A stretch of 58,529 nucleotides of DNA, taken from the NCBI GenBank assembly GCA_034003765.1, contig JAVEXZ010000013.1, positions 1 through 58,529 of the forward strand. The letters run 5' to 3'. Position numbers and translations under genes: made by a program. A model generated the notes under the pieces. The model searched no databases, was not told where the DNA came from, and worked only from the letters and a program-made list of their open reading frames with translations. Each line of letters begins with the position of its first letter. Position 1 is the stretch's first letter. The stretch is from JAAZGD01 sp034003765 (GTDB lineage Bacteria; Bacillota; Clostridia; Peptostreptococcales; Anaerovoracaceae). Below are positions 27,388-35,244 of the stretch, in pieces.

Positions 27388-27759
27388 GGGGGTGTAAAGG
27401 TTTCGACGGGGGTGTGGAACTAAGATAAGCGAGTCGCAGTTTGCTAGGTCTGCGTTAAAAATGGCACGTTAAATACAAACGCTAAAAATAATAATAATTA
27501 CGCTCTAGCAGCATAGCTGCAACCGCCTAAGGCGGTGAGTCGTCGGCTCGAGTTTCCCTGTAGGCTCAAGACCCGGCGTCATGAATACAGGACAACTCTA
27601 TGTGATTTCCCAGTAACATAGAGGACTCATGGGATAGGAGACAGCTTAGTCTGCCGGATTGACGACTTTGACTCCGAAAAACCAAATAACCGGCTACACT
27701 CGTAGAAATTCTTACGGAAATGCTTTCGGACGTGGGTTCGACTCCCACCACCTTCACCA
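27388..27759 (+). ncRNA. ssrA: tmRNA (transfer-messenger RNA)
   Basis: The RNA rescues stalled ribosomes and tags the unfinished protein for degradation. The 5' end GGGGGTG (27388-27394) pairs with CACCTTC (27749-27755, two G-T pairs), and an encoded A-CCA end closes at 27759. The 5' half carries the diagnostic GGTTTCGACGGGGG and the 3' half the T-arm GTGGGTTCGACTCCCAC. The tag frame 27481-27516 most likely reads AKNNNNYALAA then TAG, with GCT as resume codon; the YALAA end is the standard protease signal and the asparagine run is typical of clostridia. Length is 372 nt. Confidence 0.96.
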
Positions 27760-27817
27760 AAAACAAAAGGTAAAAAAGATTTATCGGTCTCAAAGCCAGT
27801 AAATCCGAGCCTTTCAA

Positions 27818-27851
27818 GGGCTTTCACTCTAAAAAGTGGAAGCTCTTTTTT
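27818..27851 (+). terminator. Terminator of tmRNA
   Basis: GGGCTTTCACT pairs with AGTGGAAGCTC (11 positions, two wobble) around CTAAAA, followed by six T. The host transcript ends here, before the island. Confidence 0.85.
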
Positions 27852-27996
27852 CGTAGATTTATTGGGGTAAAAGCTTCACTCTGATGGGACTTGAACCCGC
27901 AAGTAAAAGCATTCAGGGGTAGCTCCCTTTTGTAATCACAGCGAAATGAAAAAGGGCGCCACTTAAATTGAAATCAAAAAACAAAATAAAACTGCC

Positions 27997-28051
27997 AAAG
28001 GGCGCTGATTTTACGGTTGATTAAAAGCCGGTTAAAGTCAGCGCCCTTTTT
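27997..28051 (+). terminator. Long hairpin with T run in front of the antirestriction genes
   Basis: AAAGGGCGCTGA and TCAGCGCCCTTT pair perfectly over 12 bp around a loop of about 29 nt, followed by TT. It precedes the first start codon by about 20 nt, so it acts either as a terminator for incoming transcripts or as an attenuator of the ardA-like operon. Confidence 0.65.
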
Positions 28052-28072
28052 GCGTTTATGGAAAGGAGAGCC

Positions 28073-28303
28073 ATGCTGGTGCGATACAAGAAAAACAGAA
28101 AAAATGCCTGTTACGATTCGGATACACTCATAACAACAGGCAAGATACAGCCGGAGGAACGGCCTTGCGGTCCGTTCGAGAGCTGCGGCAACTGTCCATA
28201 CCCCTCCCACGGTTTCATCTGCTACAGCTCGGAGGGAGATTGCCTCAGAACTGATATGAATAAGATCCACCGAAAAAACAGAAAGGAAGAAAACCGATGT
28301 TAG
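28073..28303 (+). CDS. Small cysteine-rich protein of unknown function
   Basis: A 76-residue basic protein with seven cysteines, including the cluster CGPFESCGNCPYPSHGFIC, which could bind a metal ion. It is not recognised as a known family. GAAAGGAGAG lies before ATG 28073; the in-frame ATG 28058 lies upstream of that site and is not preferred. The stop overlaps the start of the first ArdA-like gene by 7 nt, so it is the first gene of that operon. Confidence 0.6.
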   Translation: MLVRYKKNRKNACYDSDTLITTGKIQPEERPCGPFESCGNCPYPSHGFICYSSEGDCLRTDMNKIHRKNRKEENRC

Positions 28304-29475
28304 AAATGAAACTACGAAAGCGTGATGCCCCCTCCTATCGCACGGCGGTCATCACATTTCCCGCCAATGAGCCGAACTTGCAGAAAGCGATGGATGAAAT
28401 CGGCATTGGTATCACAACTGAAAAACTGTGTGTGGTCGATGCTGTCCAGAACGAGGATAAGGGATTGCAGGCTTTGGTCGGAACGCTTGTCAATGCCGAT
28501 GAGGTTCAATATCTCGCCAAGAGAATGGACAGCTTTGATAAAAACGAACTGCACACCTTTTATGCGGCGGCAGAGCAGGAAAAGCTGACCGAGGTCAAAG
28601 ACCTTATCAATCTCAGCTTCAACCTCCACTGCTACGCACTGATATCCGACTTCTCGGATGTCTCCGCTGTCGGGCAGCGATACGAACTCTGCCGAAGAAC
28701 GGGAATCCCCACGGACGAGATGAAGAACACAGATTTTGAGTCCATAGGAAAAAAACTCTTAAGCAGCGGCAAAGGAGTCGTTACAGCCTATGGTGTTTTA
28801 TACCCTACCGGTAACGCACCAGAGCAGATTTATAACGGCGAGCAATTTCCGGAATATCATTGGCGCGGTGATGATGTGGCGACGGTTACTCTGGAATCCG
28901 GCAATTATCACAGCGGCATCAAATATGAATACCTCTATCTGCCCTGCTGGGAGATAGAGATTGAAAAGGCGATGAACCGCCTGGGTCTGAGCTCACTTGA
29001 ATCCTGCGCCACCCATCTGGACTTTGTCAATATGAGCGAACAGGTTTATCAGATTTTCACTGAGGACTACCCGCTGTCCGAGCATCTGTATACCCTGAAT
29101 AATCTGGCAAGAAGCTATACGGGGTTTGAAAGGCAGACGCGGGCTGATTTTCACGCCATTGTGGAAATGGCGCAACCCAAAACGCCGGAGGATGTGGCGG
29201 TGCTCGCGGACAACTTCTATGAATTCAACGGGGTGCCCGGACTCAAAATTCCCGTGGACTATGGGCGATACATGATCATCGACTCCGGCCGCTACGAGTT
29301 TGACGAAAATTTGGAGGAATACATTGACTTCCGAGGGTACGGAGAACACCGCGTCCAAAGGGAAAACGGCAGTTTCACCGATTACGGCTACATCGCGTAC
29401 CTGGGCTCTACCCCTGCTGTAGAGGAACTGCTCCGACTGGATAATTCACAGGACATGGCGATGGGAGGAATGTAG
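28297..29475 (+). CDS. ArdA-like antirestriction protein, copy 1 (392 residues)
   Basis: ArdA proteins mimic DNA and block type I restriction enzymes when a mobile element enters a cell. The protein is acidic and ends with the family pattern VLADNFYEFNG...LEEYIDFRGYGEHRVQ...GSFTDYGYIAYLG. At 392 residues it is more than twice as long as Tn916 ArdA (166 residues); the N-terminal half looks like a more diverged copy of the same fold (YLAKRMDSFDKNELHTFYAA...). AAGGAAG precedes ATG 28297. The tail ends in MAMGGM, shared with the next gene. Confidence 0.65.
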   Translation: MLEMKLRKRDAPSYRTAVITFPANEPNLQKAMDEIGIGITTEKLCVVDAVQNEDKGLQALVGTLVNADEVQYLAKRMDSFDKNELHTFYAAAEQEKLTEVKDLINLSFNLHCYALISDFSDVSAVGQRYELCRRTGIPTDEMKNTDFESIGKKLLSSGKGVVTAYGVLYPTGNAPEQIYNGEQFPEYHWRGDDVATVTLESGNYHSGIKYEYLYLPCWEIEIEKAMNRLGLSSLESCATHLDFVNMSEQVYQIFTEDYPLSEHLYTLNNLARSYTGFERQTRADFHAIVEMAQPKTPEDVAVLADNFYEFNGVPGLKIPVDYGRYMIIDSGRYEFDENLEEYIDFRGYGEHRVQRENGSFTDYGYIAYLGSTPAVEELLRLDNSQDMAMGGM

Positions 29476-29477
29476 CT

Positions 29478-30086
29478 ATGATTACACTTCATCTGACCCG
29501 CTCCGATGACTATGAGGGCGTGTACCTCCCGCTGCCATCCACTCCCGCAGAGATTGGCGAGGCGTGGGCTTATCTGGACAGCATCAGCGATGATGTCGAC
29601 TCTACCCGCATTGTCGGAGCAATCAGTAATGTATGGGGCATCGGGCAATATTTGGAAAACGCAAATGTAAACGGCTCCGGACAGTTTGAAAAGCTGAACA
29701 GAATTGCGGAACTCACCCTCGGTTTAGACCGTGGCCAATGCCGTATCTTTGAAGGCGCTTTGCACGCCGAGTCCGTGAATAGCTTGGATGATGTAATCGC
29801 CATCGGAGAACGGCTGGATCACTATCTGCTGATTCCAGAGGCAAGTACAGACCGTGAGCTGGGCGTTTACCTTGTGGAAACGGGTGTGATGCCCTTTGAC
29901 GAGGGCGTCCAGCCCTATCTGGACTATACGAAAATCGGCATTGAGTATTATGCCAATCATGGCGGCGCTTACACGGCCGGAGGTTATGTTCTCAGGCGTG
30001 ACAGCGCGGAGCAGGAATTGCAAGACATTGTCGACGCCCACCAGAACGGGCAGCCACTCGGCGGTATGAAAATGGGAGGTATGTAA
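29478..30086 (+). CDS. ArdA-like antirestriction protein, copy 2 (202 residues)
   Basis: A single-unit ArdA-like acidic protein of 202 residues, close to the classical length. Visible family pattern: KLNRIAELTLGLDRGQCRIFEGAL, then the C-terminal block LDYTKIGIEYYANHGGAYTAGGYVLRR. It starts 2 nt after copy 1 and its own tail reads GGMKMGGM. Its role is inferred to be the same as copy 1, perhaps against other enzyme types. Confidence 0.65.
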   Translation: MITLHLTRSDDYEGVYLPLPSTPAEIGEAWAYLDSISDDVDSTRIVGAISNVWGIGQYLENANVNGSGQFEKLNRIAELTLGLDRGQCRIFEGALHAESVNSLDDVIAIGERLDHYLLIPEASTDRELGVYLVETGVMPFDEGVQPYLDYTKIGIEYYANHGGAYTAGGYVLRRDSAEQELQDIVDAHQNGQPLGGMKMGGM

Positions 30087-30087
30087 T

Positions 30088-31314
30088 TTGGGTAAAGTAA
30101 CATTTTTTGAACTGGAAATCAGCCGCCCCGGTTTGTTTAGGTCGGGGACATCGGCAACGGGTACTCTTCCCGCAGGCCCATATGAGTTGAGGGATCTGTT
30201 AGAGAAAGCCCGTATCACTGATGAAAGAGTTATCTACTCTATAGAGATTCTGGACAGTAAGCTGGACTATCTGCCTCAGTTTATCAGTTCAAGTACAAAT
30301 CTCTATGAGCTGAACCATCTGGCCAAACGTCTGGCATCCCTCAGTCAATGGGAGTTGGATTGCTTTGAGGGTATGGTGATGATGGATGCAATTCAAACCG
30401 AGTATGCGCCTATCACAGTGGAACGGCTCATTAACATGACCCACAGCATGAGCGACTGCCAGGTCGTCTACGAAGCACATGACGACAGGACGCTCGGCAA
30501 GTTTTATGCCGATAACGACTTTGTGCCGAAGCTCGAAGGTGTGCCGGATGAGGTTTACTCTTGTTTGGATTTTGGAAAAATCGGCAAAGAAATGCGTGAG
30601 GGCGAGGGCGGTGTCTTTACTCCCCATGGCTATGTGCTCCAAAATGGAGAGATTGCAAAGACCTATCAGAGCGGTGAAGCGATCCTGCTGGAGAATCCCG
30701 ACTATACCATACTGCTGTCCATCGGCAAGGGCTATTTTAACGATCCTGAATACGACAATGACCTGACCGTGCAGCTTAAGCTTCCCGCCGATGATGCGGT
30801 CGTTTCCCAAGCGGTAGAGACTGTGGGGGTGGCCTCCTTGCGGGAATGCACCTTCTATGTGGAGGACTGCCTCGCTCCGAGTCTCGCTGAACTGATAACC
30901 GATGAGCTCAATGACTGCGATGGCGGTATCACAGTGGTCGATGCGCTTGCGGAGCTGCTTCAAAAGCTCGACCGTGAGGTGCGGCTCTCCGTTTATAAGG
31001 CGATGCTGGAGGCGGGACCCAAAGACCTCACGCTGGACGAAGCGGCGGATCTTGCGGAGCAGGCGGTGGATTTTCAGCTTCTGCGGGAAACTGCCTCTCC
31101 GCTGGAATATGCCAGGGCAGAGCTCGCAAAGCACGATATCCCGCTAAAGGGTGTTCTGCTTGCGAACAGGGATCTCCAACACTATGGGCAGAAGCTGATG
31201 GAGTCGCAGGGTGCGTCCTGCACCGACTACGGTATCCTCCTCACGCCGGAGGGCATGACGGTTGAGCAATGCCTTGCACGCCCTGAACTAAGCCGCGGCA
31301 TGGAGATGAAATAG
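30088..31314 (+). CDS. ArdA-like antirestriction protein, copy 3 (408 residues)
   Basis: A 408-residue double-length ArdA-like protein. The first half has LYELNHLAKRLASLSQWELDCFEGMV and closes with CLDFGKIGKEMREGEGGVFTPHGYVLQ; the second half begins near LTVQLKLPADDAVVS and ends with a more diverged ...YGQKLMESQGASCTDYGILL. The start is TTG 30088, one base after the copy 2 stop, with GGGAGG before it. The tail ends in RGMEMK, again methionine-rich. This copy closes the ardA-like operon. Confidence 0.62.
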   Translation: MGKVTFFELEISRPGLFRSGTSATGTLPAGPYELRDLLEKARITDERVIYSIEILDSKLDYLPQFISSSTNLYELNHLAKRLASLSQWELDCFEGMVMMDAIQTEYAPITVERLINMTHSMSDCQVVYEAHDDRTLGKFYADNDFVPKLEGVPDEVYSCLDFGKIGKEMREGEGGVFTPHGYVLQNGEIAKTYQSGEAILLENPDYTILLSIGKGYFNDPEYDNDLTVQLKLPADDAVVSQAVETVGVASLRECTFYVEDCLAPSLAELITDELNDCDGGITVVDALAELLQKLDREVRLSVYKAMLEAGPKDLTLDEAADLAEQAVDFQLLRETASPLEYARAELAKHDIPLKGVLLANRDLQHYGQKLMESQGASCTDYGILLTPEGMTVEQCLARPELSRGMEMK

Positions 31315-31388
31315 CGGAATCTTTGTATTTGATATAGCTATTTTCAAAAAACTGTGGCATTGTGTTGTGCTTGAAGGAGGTGCATAGA

Positions 31389-31676
31389 ATGGAGCAATGG
31401 AAGCAATCCCTGCAGACTGCAATGGACGAGCGCTTTGATGCAGCCTTTGCGGAGCTGGCGAAATCCAACGCGGATGTCAGGAAAGCAATCAAACAGCAAC
31501 GGGATGCATCGGTGCTGGTAAAAGATCATCCGAAGTACGATGAGGAACTTAAACAACTGGTAGATTCATATTTTGAAGCCATGCAGCTACTGCTGGGTGA
31601 GTATGGACAGCATCTATACATTCAAGGCGCCAAAGACTGCGTAACAGTTTTAAGAGAGTTCGGCATCATCAAGTAG
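31389..31676 (+). CDS. Small charged helical protein of unknown function
   Basis: A 95-residue, mostly helical and charged protein (MEQWKQSLQTAMDERFDAAF...) with heptad-like spacing, possibly a coiled coil. No family is recognised. AAGGAGG (31374-31380) is well placed before ATG 31389. It is followed at once by two terminators and so ends the antirestriction operon. Confidence 0.65.
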   Translation: MEQWKQSLQTAMDERFDAAFAELAKSNADVRKAIKQQRDASVLVKDHPKYDEELKQLVDSYFEAMQLLLGEYGQHLYIQGAKDCVTVLREFGIIK

Positions 31677-31703
31677 CATAGACAATCACGTCTGTGCTTT
31701 TTT
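31676..31703 (+). terminator. First terminator after the antirestriction operon
   Basis: GCATAGAC pairs with GTCTGTGC (one wobble) around 6 nt, then TTTTTT. The stem begins in the stop codon. Confidence 0.8.
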
Positions 31704-31715
31704 AGACCCAAAATC

Positions 31716-31757
31716 AAAACAGGGCCGTTTCCCCAACAGGATTCGGCCCTGTTTTTT
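31716..31757 (+). terminator. Second terminator after the antirestriction operon
   Basis: AAAACAGGGCCG and CGGCCCTGTTTT pair perfectly over 12 bp, followed by further T. Two terminators in a row insulate the next operon. Confidence 0.9.
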
Positions 31758-31806
31758 GTACCTTTTTTGCCTTCCTTTTCGGGGAAACGACCGGAAAGGA
31801 GCAGTC

Positions 31807-32139
31807 ATGAAAAAGGAGCAGCTTGCGGAATATCTGCGCAAATACCATCACGGCGCGGAAAATGCCGTCATAAGCAAAACGCTGGAACTGGCCTTTCGTA
31901 TTTCAGGCAAGGAACTGCGGGATCTGGTCAATGCCCTGCGCCGTGAGGGTATTCCCATCGCCAGCGATCAAAGCGGATATTTTTATGCAAAGACAGAAGC
32001 AGAAGTCCGCCTGACCATCCGGCACATGAGAAACCGCATCAGCGGAATCAGTGCAGCCATCACAGGGCTCAGGCGTTCCCTCGCGGCATTTGACGATACG
32101 CAGATGTGCCTGCCGTTGGAGGGAGGTGATGACTCCTGA
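31807..32139 (+). CDS. Winged-helix DNA-binding protein
   Basis: A 110-residue protein whose first 65 residues form a helix-turn-helix/winged-helix pattern (ISKTLELAFRISGKELRDLVNALRREGIPIASDQSGYFYAKTEAE), as found in small phage and transposon proteins; the rest is a helical tail ending CLPLEGGDD. It may regulate the operon or act in replication. GGAAAGGAG precedes ATG 31807. The stop overlaps the probable start of the methylase gene by 4 nt. Confidence 0.65.
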   Translation: MKKEQLAEYLRKYHHGAENAVISKTLELAFRISGKELRDLVNALRREGIPIASDQSGYFYAKTEAEVRLTIRHMRNRISGISAAITGLRRSLAAFDDTQMCLPLEGGDDS

Positions 32140-32999
32140 ACAGCTTTATGTCCTGGATCGGCGGCAAGAAATCCCTGCGTGAACTGATCGTCAAGCTTTT
32201 CCCCCTCTATTATGAGCGGTACATCGAGGTGTTCGGCGGGGGCGGCTGGGTGCTTTTTCATAAGGCGCCCGGCAATGACTTTGAGGTCTACAATGACTTC
32301 AACAGCCTGCTGGTCAATCTGTACCGCTGTGTGCGGGAAAAGCCCTATGAGCTGACGGAAGCACTGCAATATGTCCTCAATTCCCGTGAGGATTTTGAGT
32401 TTGTAAAAAATGCTCTCGCCCGTGACAGCCCTGCTTCCGATGTGCAAAAAGCGGCGTGGTTTTACCAGCTCATCCGGTACAGCTATGCGTCGGGGCTTAC
32501 CAGTTACGGCAGCCAGCCCCACGATATTCGCGCCAATTTCCCGGTCATTGAACAGGCCCACAGACGCCTTGCCAAGGTAGTCATTGAAAACAAGGATTTT
32601 GAAAAGCTGATCGGCCAGTATGACCGCCCCGTCAGTTTTTTCTACTGTGACCCGCCTTATTTTGAAACTGAAAACTACTACAAAAATGTAGGCGAGGACG
32701 GCTTCACAGAAAAAGACCACATTCGTCTGCGGGATGCACTCCTGCGGATCGAAGGTAAATTTCTGCTGTCCTACAACGACTGTGAGTTTATCCGTGACCT
32801 CTACGATGCGCCGGGAATTCAAATTGACTCTTACACCCGTATCAATAACATCAAACAGCGCTATGACAATGGGGCGCAGTTCCCCGAAATCCTCATTGCC
32901 AACTACGACATGCAGGAACTTGAGGAAAACGCCCCCTCACAGCTTAATCTGTTTGACGTGGGCTGTCTAAACACTGAAAAGGAGGAATCAAATCCATGA
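32136..32999 (+). CDS. DNA adenine methylase (Dam/D12 class)
   Basis: Transfers methyl groups to N6 of adenine in DNA, likely protecting the element or marking it. Motif I YIEVFGGGGWVLF and motif IV YCDPPYFET are intact and the order is that of D12-class enzymes. The likely start is CTG 32136, giving NSFMSWIGGKKSLRE after the initiator, the N terminus usual in such element-borne enzymes, with GGAGGTG 7 nt before it; the first ATG (32148) is about 20 nt from that site. It overlaps both neighbours by 4 nt. The target sequence is unknown and no partner nuclease is seen. Confidence 0.88.
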   Translation: MNSFMSWIGGKKSLRELIVKLFPLYYERYIEVFGGGGWVLFHKAPGNDFEVYNDFNSLLVNLYRCVREKPYELTEALQYVLNSREDFEFVKNALARDSPASDVQKAAWFYQLIRYSYASGLTSYGSQPHDIRANFPVIEQAHRRLAKVVIENKDFEKLIGQYDRPVSFFYCDPPYFETENYYKNVGEDGFTEKDHIRLRDALLRIEGKFLLSYNDCEFIRDLYDAPGIQIDSYTRINNIKQRYDNGAQFPEILIANYDMQELEENAPSQLNLFDVGCLNTEKEESNP

Positions 33000-33247
33000 A
33001 AAAGAATCCTATTCCCCAAATCGGCCTTCCCACCGATGCCTGCCGGATGTCCGGCTTCACGGACAAGGATACCCTGGAGCTTCATGCCGCTGAGGGTGCC
33101 CTTGTATTTATGAAGGACAAAATGACAGCACTGGAGGTGGCAAGAGCCATCCAAAGCCTCAGCATCATTGCCTCCAGCCTGACTGTCACCCTTGCCGACG
33201 CTTTTCCTGCTTACTGTTTTATATCTGTTCGGCGTGGGCTGGATTGA
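32996..33247 (+). pseudogene. Truncated element-borne gene (N-terminal part of a conserved ICE protein)
   Basis: The N terminus MKKNPIPQIGLPTDACRMSG...LELHAAEGALVFMKDKMTALEV resembles a protein that commonly follows the Dam-type methylase in Firmicutes conjugative transposons and is normally about 150 residues long. Here it stops after 83 residues, and the last 15-20 residues (FPAYCFISVRRGLD) do not fit the family because they read another gene's remnant out of frame. It starts at ATG 32996 with AAAAGGAGG before it, overlapping the methylase stop (ATGA). Confidence 0.6.
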
Positions 33248-33272
33248 AAAGCGTGACTCCGAACAACAATGA
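33201..33272 (+). pseudogene. C-terminal remnant of a small membrane protein, fused by deletion
   Basis: In the frame shifted from the upstream gene the sequence reads LFLLTVLYLFGVGWIEKRDSEQQ-stop (split: LFLLTVLYLFGVGW + IEKRDSEQQ), a helix plus polar tail such as ends a small membrane protein. It has no start of its own. Together with the upstream truncation it marks a deletion junction near 33195-33205. Confidence 0.45.
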
Positions 33273-33285
33273 AAGGAGCGTCCCG

Positions 33286-34614
33286 ATGGCAAAGAAGAAA
33301 ACGAGCAAAAACATCCCTATTCCCATCCTCATCCTTATCTGCGCCGTGCTGCTCTTTGCCATGTATTTGAGCCTTTCCACGCTGGCGCTGGCAATATGGG
33401 GCGATTCCGTCATGGGTACGGTGGACAGTTATCAAGCACGGCTGGACGACACAAAAGCGGAGCAAAACCGCTCCCGCACCGTTTCCAAGGGCTATTGGTT
33501 TCTGGTAAACGGCAAGGAATATCGGGGCTATGTGATATATGGCAGCGACGAGGCGTGGCCGAACTTGGACGAGGGCGAAACGCGCTCCGAACGCATCCGC
33601 TACCTTGGCTTTTTCCCTCATGTGAATAAGCCCGCCATGCTGTGCGAATTTAGCGAGATGGGCGAAGTGGCAATAATTTACCACATTCTCGCCCCCATCG
33701 GTTATCTGCTCTTGCTGCTGCTTGTCATACGCACAGCCAGAGGCGGAAAAAAGAAGAAAACAGCGGCGAGGAAACCCGCCACGCCTCAAATAATTGAAGT
33801 AAGGAGTGATACGGATATGTTTTGTCAAAGCTGTGGAAACAAGCTGACGGAGGGCGCAGCCTTCTGTCCGGGCTGCGGTGCAAGAACACAGGCAATCAGC
33901 CCCGGCGTGTGTGCTGCCTGCGGCGCAAAGTTGCCGGAGGGAGCTGAATTTTGCATCGGCTGCGGAGCGGCAGTGAGTCCGGCATCGCCGCAGCCGATGG
34001 AGCCGGGCCAAGCGGCAGCTCCCGCACGATCACAGGGTGGTACAGGGCTGGTCGGCTTTTCCGACAGGTATAACTGCCCGGAGATACTGGCCGCCGCGCA
34101 GAAAAACAAGAAATCCTCCATTGGCTGTATGTGGATATTGGTTTTTGTGCCGCTCATCGGCTTTCCCATCGCCGGTCTGCTGATGGAGGATTTCCCCTTT
34201 GGAGAATCCCTCGTCATTGGCATAGGCATCGCTCTTGTCATGCTGGCCGTTAATCTGCTGGCGCTGCGAAAAGCCAGGCAGCCCATGTGGGAGGGCGTGG
34301 TAGTCAATAAGTACAGCAAGGAAAAAAGCGAGCATCGGGGCGGCGAGGATGATAATCACAGAACCTATACGGAATATACCACGATCATCAACACCGACGC
34401 GGGCAAGAAAAAGACCATCGTGGAAAAGGACAGCGGACGACATATGTACGATTATCTCTCCGTTGGCGACAGGGTGCGGTTTCATCCAAGATTCGGTACA
34501 TACGAGAAATACGATAAATCCAAAGACCGCATCATCTACTGCAACGTCTGCTCCATGATGAACCCCATACAAAATGACCGCTGCAAGCGATGTAATAATC
34601 TGTTATTCAAATAA
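33286..34614 (+). CDS. Membrane protein with double and C-terminal zinc ribbons, unknown function
   Basis: A 442-residue protein. Order: helix near 10-35, an extracytoplasmic part with a GYWFLVNGKEYRGYVIYGSDEAW block, a helix near 128-148, two zinc ribbons in tandem (CQSCGNKLTEGAAFCPGCG and CAACGAKLPEGAEFCIGCG), two helices near 285-310 and 316-338, a soluble domain (MWEGVVVNKYSKEKSEHRGG...), and a last zinc finger CNVCSMMNPIQNDRCKRCN. I do not know its function. AAAGGAG precedes ATG 33286. The next gene encodes a related ribbon. Confidence 0.75.
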   Translation: MAKKKTSKNIPIPILILICAVLLFAMYLSLSTLALAIWGDSVMGTVDSYQARLDDTKAEQNRSRTVSKGYWFLVNGKEYRGYVIYGSDEAWPNLDEGETRSERIRYLGFFPHVNKPAMLCEFSEMGEVAIIYHILAPIGYLLLLLLVIRTARGGKKKKTAARKPATPQIIEVRSDTDMFCQSCGNKLTEGAAFCPGCGARTQAISPGVCAACGAKLPEGAEFCIGCGAAVSPASPQPMEPGQAAAPARSQGGTGLVGFSDRYNCPEILAAAQKNKKSSIGCMWILVFVPLIGFPIAGLLMEDFPFGESLVIGIGIALVMLAVNLLALRKARQPMWEGVVVNKYSKEKSEHRGGEDDNHRTYTEYTTIINTDAGKKKTIVEKDSGRHMYDYLSVGDRVRFHPRFGTYEKYDKSKDRIIYCNVCSMMNPIQNDRCKRCNNLLFK

Positions 34615-34635
34615 GAAATAAGGAGGCTTTTCGTA

Positions 34636-34998
34636 ATGAATAAATTTATTACCATGCTGGAGGCGGCGGAGTTTGCCGCCACACTCTGCGGAAGCTGGAG
34701 TTTTGCCACATCCAATGATAGATACGATGTAAAAGGCTTGCTGGTGCTTGCCGAGACAAGCGACAGTGAAAACCCCATCGACGAGGACAGCTTTTATGTG
34801 GTATCGCCCGCCGGAGCCATCGGTTTATGCGAGGATGGCGAGGACATCGACTGGCTGTTTTTGACAGGCTCCAGTGAAGATGAGGATTTACCCGCCACCT
34901 ATCAGGTCGACCCGAAAATAAATTTCTGCCCAAAATGCGGCTCCGGTGTTGTTTCCGGCGCTCGCTTTTGCGGAGCCTGCGGCGCGAAACTAAATTAG
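34636..34998 (+). CDS. Small acidic protein with C-terminal zinc ribbon
   Basis: A 120-residue protein: an acidic N-terminal domain of about 90 residues and a C-terminal ribbon CPKCGSGVVSGARFCGACG, almost the same as those in the preceding membrane protein. AAGGAGG precedes ATG 34636. The two genes are 21 nt apart and likely work together. The N-terminal domain is not recognised. Confidence 0.7.
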   Translation: MNKFITMLEAAEFAATLCGSWSFATSNDRYDVKGLLVLAETSDSENPIDEDSFYVVSPAGAIGLCEDGEDIDWLFLTGSSEDEDLPATYQVDPKINFCPKCGSGVVSGARFCGACGAKLN

Positions 34999-35040
34999 AA
35001 ATATACAAGAACCACTATAAGACAGAATAACAAAATGAAT

Positions 35041-35126
35041 ATAGCCAAGGGCAAACCCGGTTAAAGCCGGGGACGCAAAGCCGAGAGTCTAAGGTGTCTT
35101 AGGACGCTATGATAGTCTGGCTGCTG
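35041..35126 (+). promoter_or_regulatory. Cyclic di-GMP-I (GEMM) riboswitch
   Basis: The core AGGGCAAACC...GGGGACGCAAAGCC, the stem TCTAAG/CTTAGGA, and the final CTATGATAGTCTGGCTGC match the class I c-di-GMP aptamer; the closing stem pairs AGCCA (35043-35047) with TGGCT (35118-35122). It lies inside the island about 40 nt after the zinc-ribbon gene. No obvious gene directly follows it (see findings). Confidence 0.88.
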
Positions 35127-35134
35127 ACAGTTAA

Positions 35135-35173
35135 GCAAAACCTGCCCTTCATATCCGAAGGATAGGCTTTTGC
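35135..35173 (+). other. Hairpin after the riboswitch (possible expression platform)
   Basis: GCAAAACCT pairs with AGGCTTTTGC (one bulge) and CCTTC with GAAGG inside it. A weak T-rich stretch GTTTTC follows, so it may terminate or fold against the aptamer. Confidence 0.45.
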
Positions 35174-35244
35174 CGTTTTCAAGGGATGCTTCAGGTATCA
35201 GGATGCTGGTTTTCACTCTGCACTATGGCGAAAGAGGTTATGCT

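Noticed and set aside
27566..27827. Minus-strand reading frames across the tmRNA gene
   Set aside because: They are antisense to a well-defined tmRNA; such frames are a common false annotation.
27885..27920. T-arm-like sequence GGGACTTGAACCC on the minus side just after ssrA
   Set aside because: It recalls a tRNA 3' fragment and might be an old attachment site, but there is no acceptor stem, no CCA and no partner copy at the right end.
30289..31134. 281-residue minus-strand frame opposite ArdA-like copy 3
   Set aside because: Shadow of the coding strand in G+C-rich DNA; no ribosome site and the plus strand shows family motifs.
31983..32822. 279-residue minus-strand frame opposite the methylase
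   Set aside because: The plus strand carries intact methylase motifs; the minus frame has none.
33211..34011. 266-residue minus-strand frame opposite the zinc-ribbon gene
   Set aside because: Shadow frame; its composition reflects the complement of the ribbon-coding DNA.
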